Shown here: positions 6,933 to 7,472 of the stretch, in pieces | Position numbering within the stretch: the first letter of the stretch is position 1 | How the letters are laid out: the number at the start of each line of letters is the position of its first letter | DNA from: Candidatus Dormiibacterota bacterium | GTDB taxonomy: Bacteria; Chloroflexota; Dormibacteria; UBA8260 | DNA length: 7,472 nucleotides | Direction: 5' to 3' | Assembly (NCBI GenBank): GCA_955652545.1 | Contig: CATPCA010000127.1 | Span: 1 to 7,472 of the forward strand | Notes under the pieces: generated by a model | Databases searched by the model: none | Seen by the model: the letters and a program-made list of their open reading frames with translations, nothing else | What the model was told of the DNA's origin: nothing | Position numbers and translations under genes: made by a program

Positions 6933-7043
6933 ATGACGACACAGCAGTGCCCGGTGTGCGGCGACTGGATCGACGACGACTCCGTCGAGTACTGCCCCAC
7001 CTGCGGTGAGGTGGTCACGACGGACGACGGTCCCCGCAGCTGA
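6933..7043 (+). CDS. Small zinc-ribbon protein of 36 residues, function unknown
   Basis: The whole product is essentially one metal-binding ribbon: Cys6-x2-Cys9 (QCPVCG) and Cys21-x2-Cys24 (YCPTCG) separated by 11 residues, followed by a short polar tail. This double CPxCG pattern is typical of rubredoxin-like and zinc-ribbon knuckles. The chain is acidic (DWIDDDSVEYC in the middle). There is no signal peptide or membrane segment. Support for coding comes from the good ribosome binding site, the GC-rich third positions matching neighbouring genes, and the regular cysteine spacing. GTG 6915 would add six residues. It lies 78 bases after hisN on the same strand and may be read from the his transcript. 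Its role is not deducible; such mini-ribbons may bind nucleic acid or a protein partner. Confidence 0.68.
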   Translation: MTTQQCPVCGDWIDDDSVEYCPTCGEVVTTDDGPRS

Positions 7044-7049
7044 GCGGCG

Positions 7050-7472
7050 TCAGCCCGCGGCGGCGCCCTCGCCGACCGGCAACTCGGCGTCGATCCACGA
7101 CTGCAGCGCGGCGCCCGACTCCCAGGATGTGATCAGCGCATAGCGCGGTTGCGGACCCGGGTTGTGAACGACGTGCCACAGCCGCTGGGTGTCGATGACG
7201 AACTGCATCCCGGCATGGAGTGGGATCCGCGACTCGGTGCCATCGACCTCGCGGTCCTCGCGGAGGATGAAGGTGGCGTTGTTGTCGGTGAGCTCCAGCC
7301 AGGAGCGCACCACCCACCCTTCACCATCGGGGTTGAGGCGGTTGTTGTCGTCCAGGTGGAGCTGGCGGCGCGCGAACGGCTCGTCGCTGGGGTTCAGCTT
7401 GATCACCCGGACCCGTCCGTACCGCGTGCCCACCGCCTCGACATAGCGCACCAAAGACGGCGCGATCTCCCG
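7050..7472 (-). CDS. 2-oxoglutarate/Fe(II) oxygenase-like protein (Asp/Asn beta-hydroxylase type), 5' end outside window
   Basis: The last 140 codons of a gene whose frame stays open to the right edge, so its true start is not visible; TTG 7454 is possible but nothing favours it. The fragment reads as a double-stranded beta-helix. Numbered from the window edge, it has an H-x-D pair in QLHLDDN (His39, Asp41), alternating hydrophobic strands (SWLELTDNNATFIL, RIPLHAGMQFVID), and RLWHVVHNPGPQPRYALI with His100 and Arg110 ten residues apart. That spacing matches the distal iron ligand and 2-oxoglutarate-binding arginine of the aspartyl/asparaginyl beta-hydroxylase family (compare H725 and R735 of human AspH). 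His103 is an alternative ligand. The substrate may be a peptide side chain, free amino acid or other small molecule and cannot be told. It converges on the zinc-ribbon ORF with 6 bases between stop codons and is probably unrelated to histidine synthesis. Confidence 0.7.
   Translation of the reverse strand, partial: REIAPSLVRYVEAVGTRYGRVRVIKLNPSDEPFARRQLHLDDNNRLNPDGEGWVVRSWLELTDNNATFILREDREVDGTESRIPLHAGMQFVIDTQRLWHVVHNPGPQPRYALITSWESGAALQSWIDAELPVGEGAAAG

Noticed and set aside
6038..7018. 326-codon minus-strand frame opposite hisN and the zinc-ribbon ORF
   Set aside because: Ser/Arg/Pro-rich antisense shadow with no domain; it conflicts with clear HisN motifs and with the cysteine-patterned small ORF.

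Overview
The window is a tightly packed histidine-biosynthesis operon from a high-GC bacterium. Seven adjoining plus-strand genes follow one after another, in the order hisZ-hisG (one fused ORF), hisD, hisB, hisH, hisA, hisF, hisI and then an eighth, hisN. A 36-residue zinc-ribbon micro-ORF and, convergently, the 3' part of a minus-strand 2-oxoglutarate/Fe(II) oxygenase-like gene follow. GC-rich third positions, mixed ATG/GTG/TTG starts, a histidinol-phosphatase of the inositol-monophosphatase type (HisN) and a TAnnnT-type -10 element set for a leaderless start all suggest an actinobacterium. The short-form HisG with a HisZ partner, and a HisA rather than a PriA signature, argue against the classical Actinomycetia (Streptomyces, Mycobacterium) and fit a deeper lineage such as Acidimicrobiia. 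That placement is inference.

Layout: bases 1-28 hold a probable -10 box (16-21). hisZG is 29-1690, hisD 1690-3018, hisB 3015-3599, hisH 3596-4240, hisA 4251-4988, hisF 4985-5743, hisI 5740-6063 and hisN 6060-6854. Six of the seven junctions overlap by 1 or 4 bases, so the genes are probably translationally coupled; only hisH-hisA has a gap (10 bases), filled by a strong Shine-Dalgarno sequence. A 78-base spacer with no convincing signal precedes the zinc-ribbon ORF (6933-7043). Six bases beyond it is the end of the minus-strand oxygenase-like gene, which runs off the right edge. No gene-free stretch exceeds 300 bases.

Pathway: HisZ-HisG makes phosphoribosyl-ATP; the HisE pyrophosphatase step is not encoded here; HisI opens the ring; HisA isomerises; HisH-HisF makes imidazole-glycerol phosphate plus AICAR; HisB dehydrates; the HisC aminotransferase step is not encoded here; HisN removes phosphate; HisD oxidises histidinol to histidine. 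hisC and hisE must lie elsewhere.

The most unusual points are the HisZ-HisG fusion into a single 553-residue chain, substitutions at normally conserved positions in both of its halves (LRPE/D-type loop to LVGE, KGR to TGV), an FFRHM in place of FFDHM in HisB, the leaderless-type promoter, and the small zinc-ribbon protein. I see no mobile element, CRISPR array, RNA gene or defence system; this is mostly a housekeeping region.
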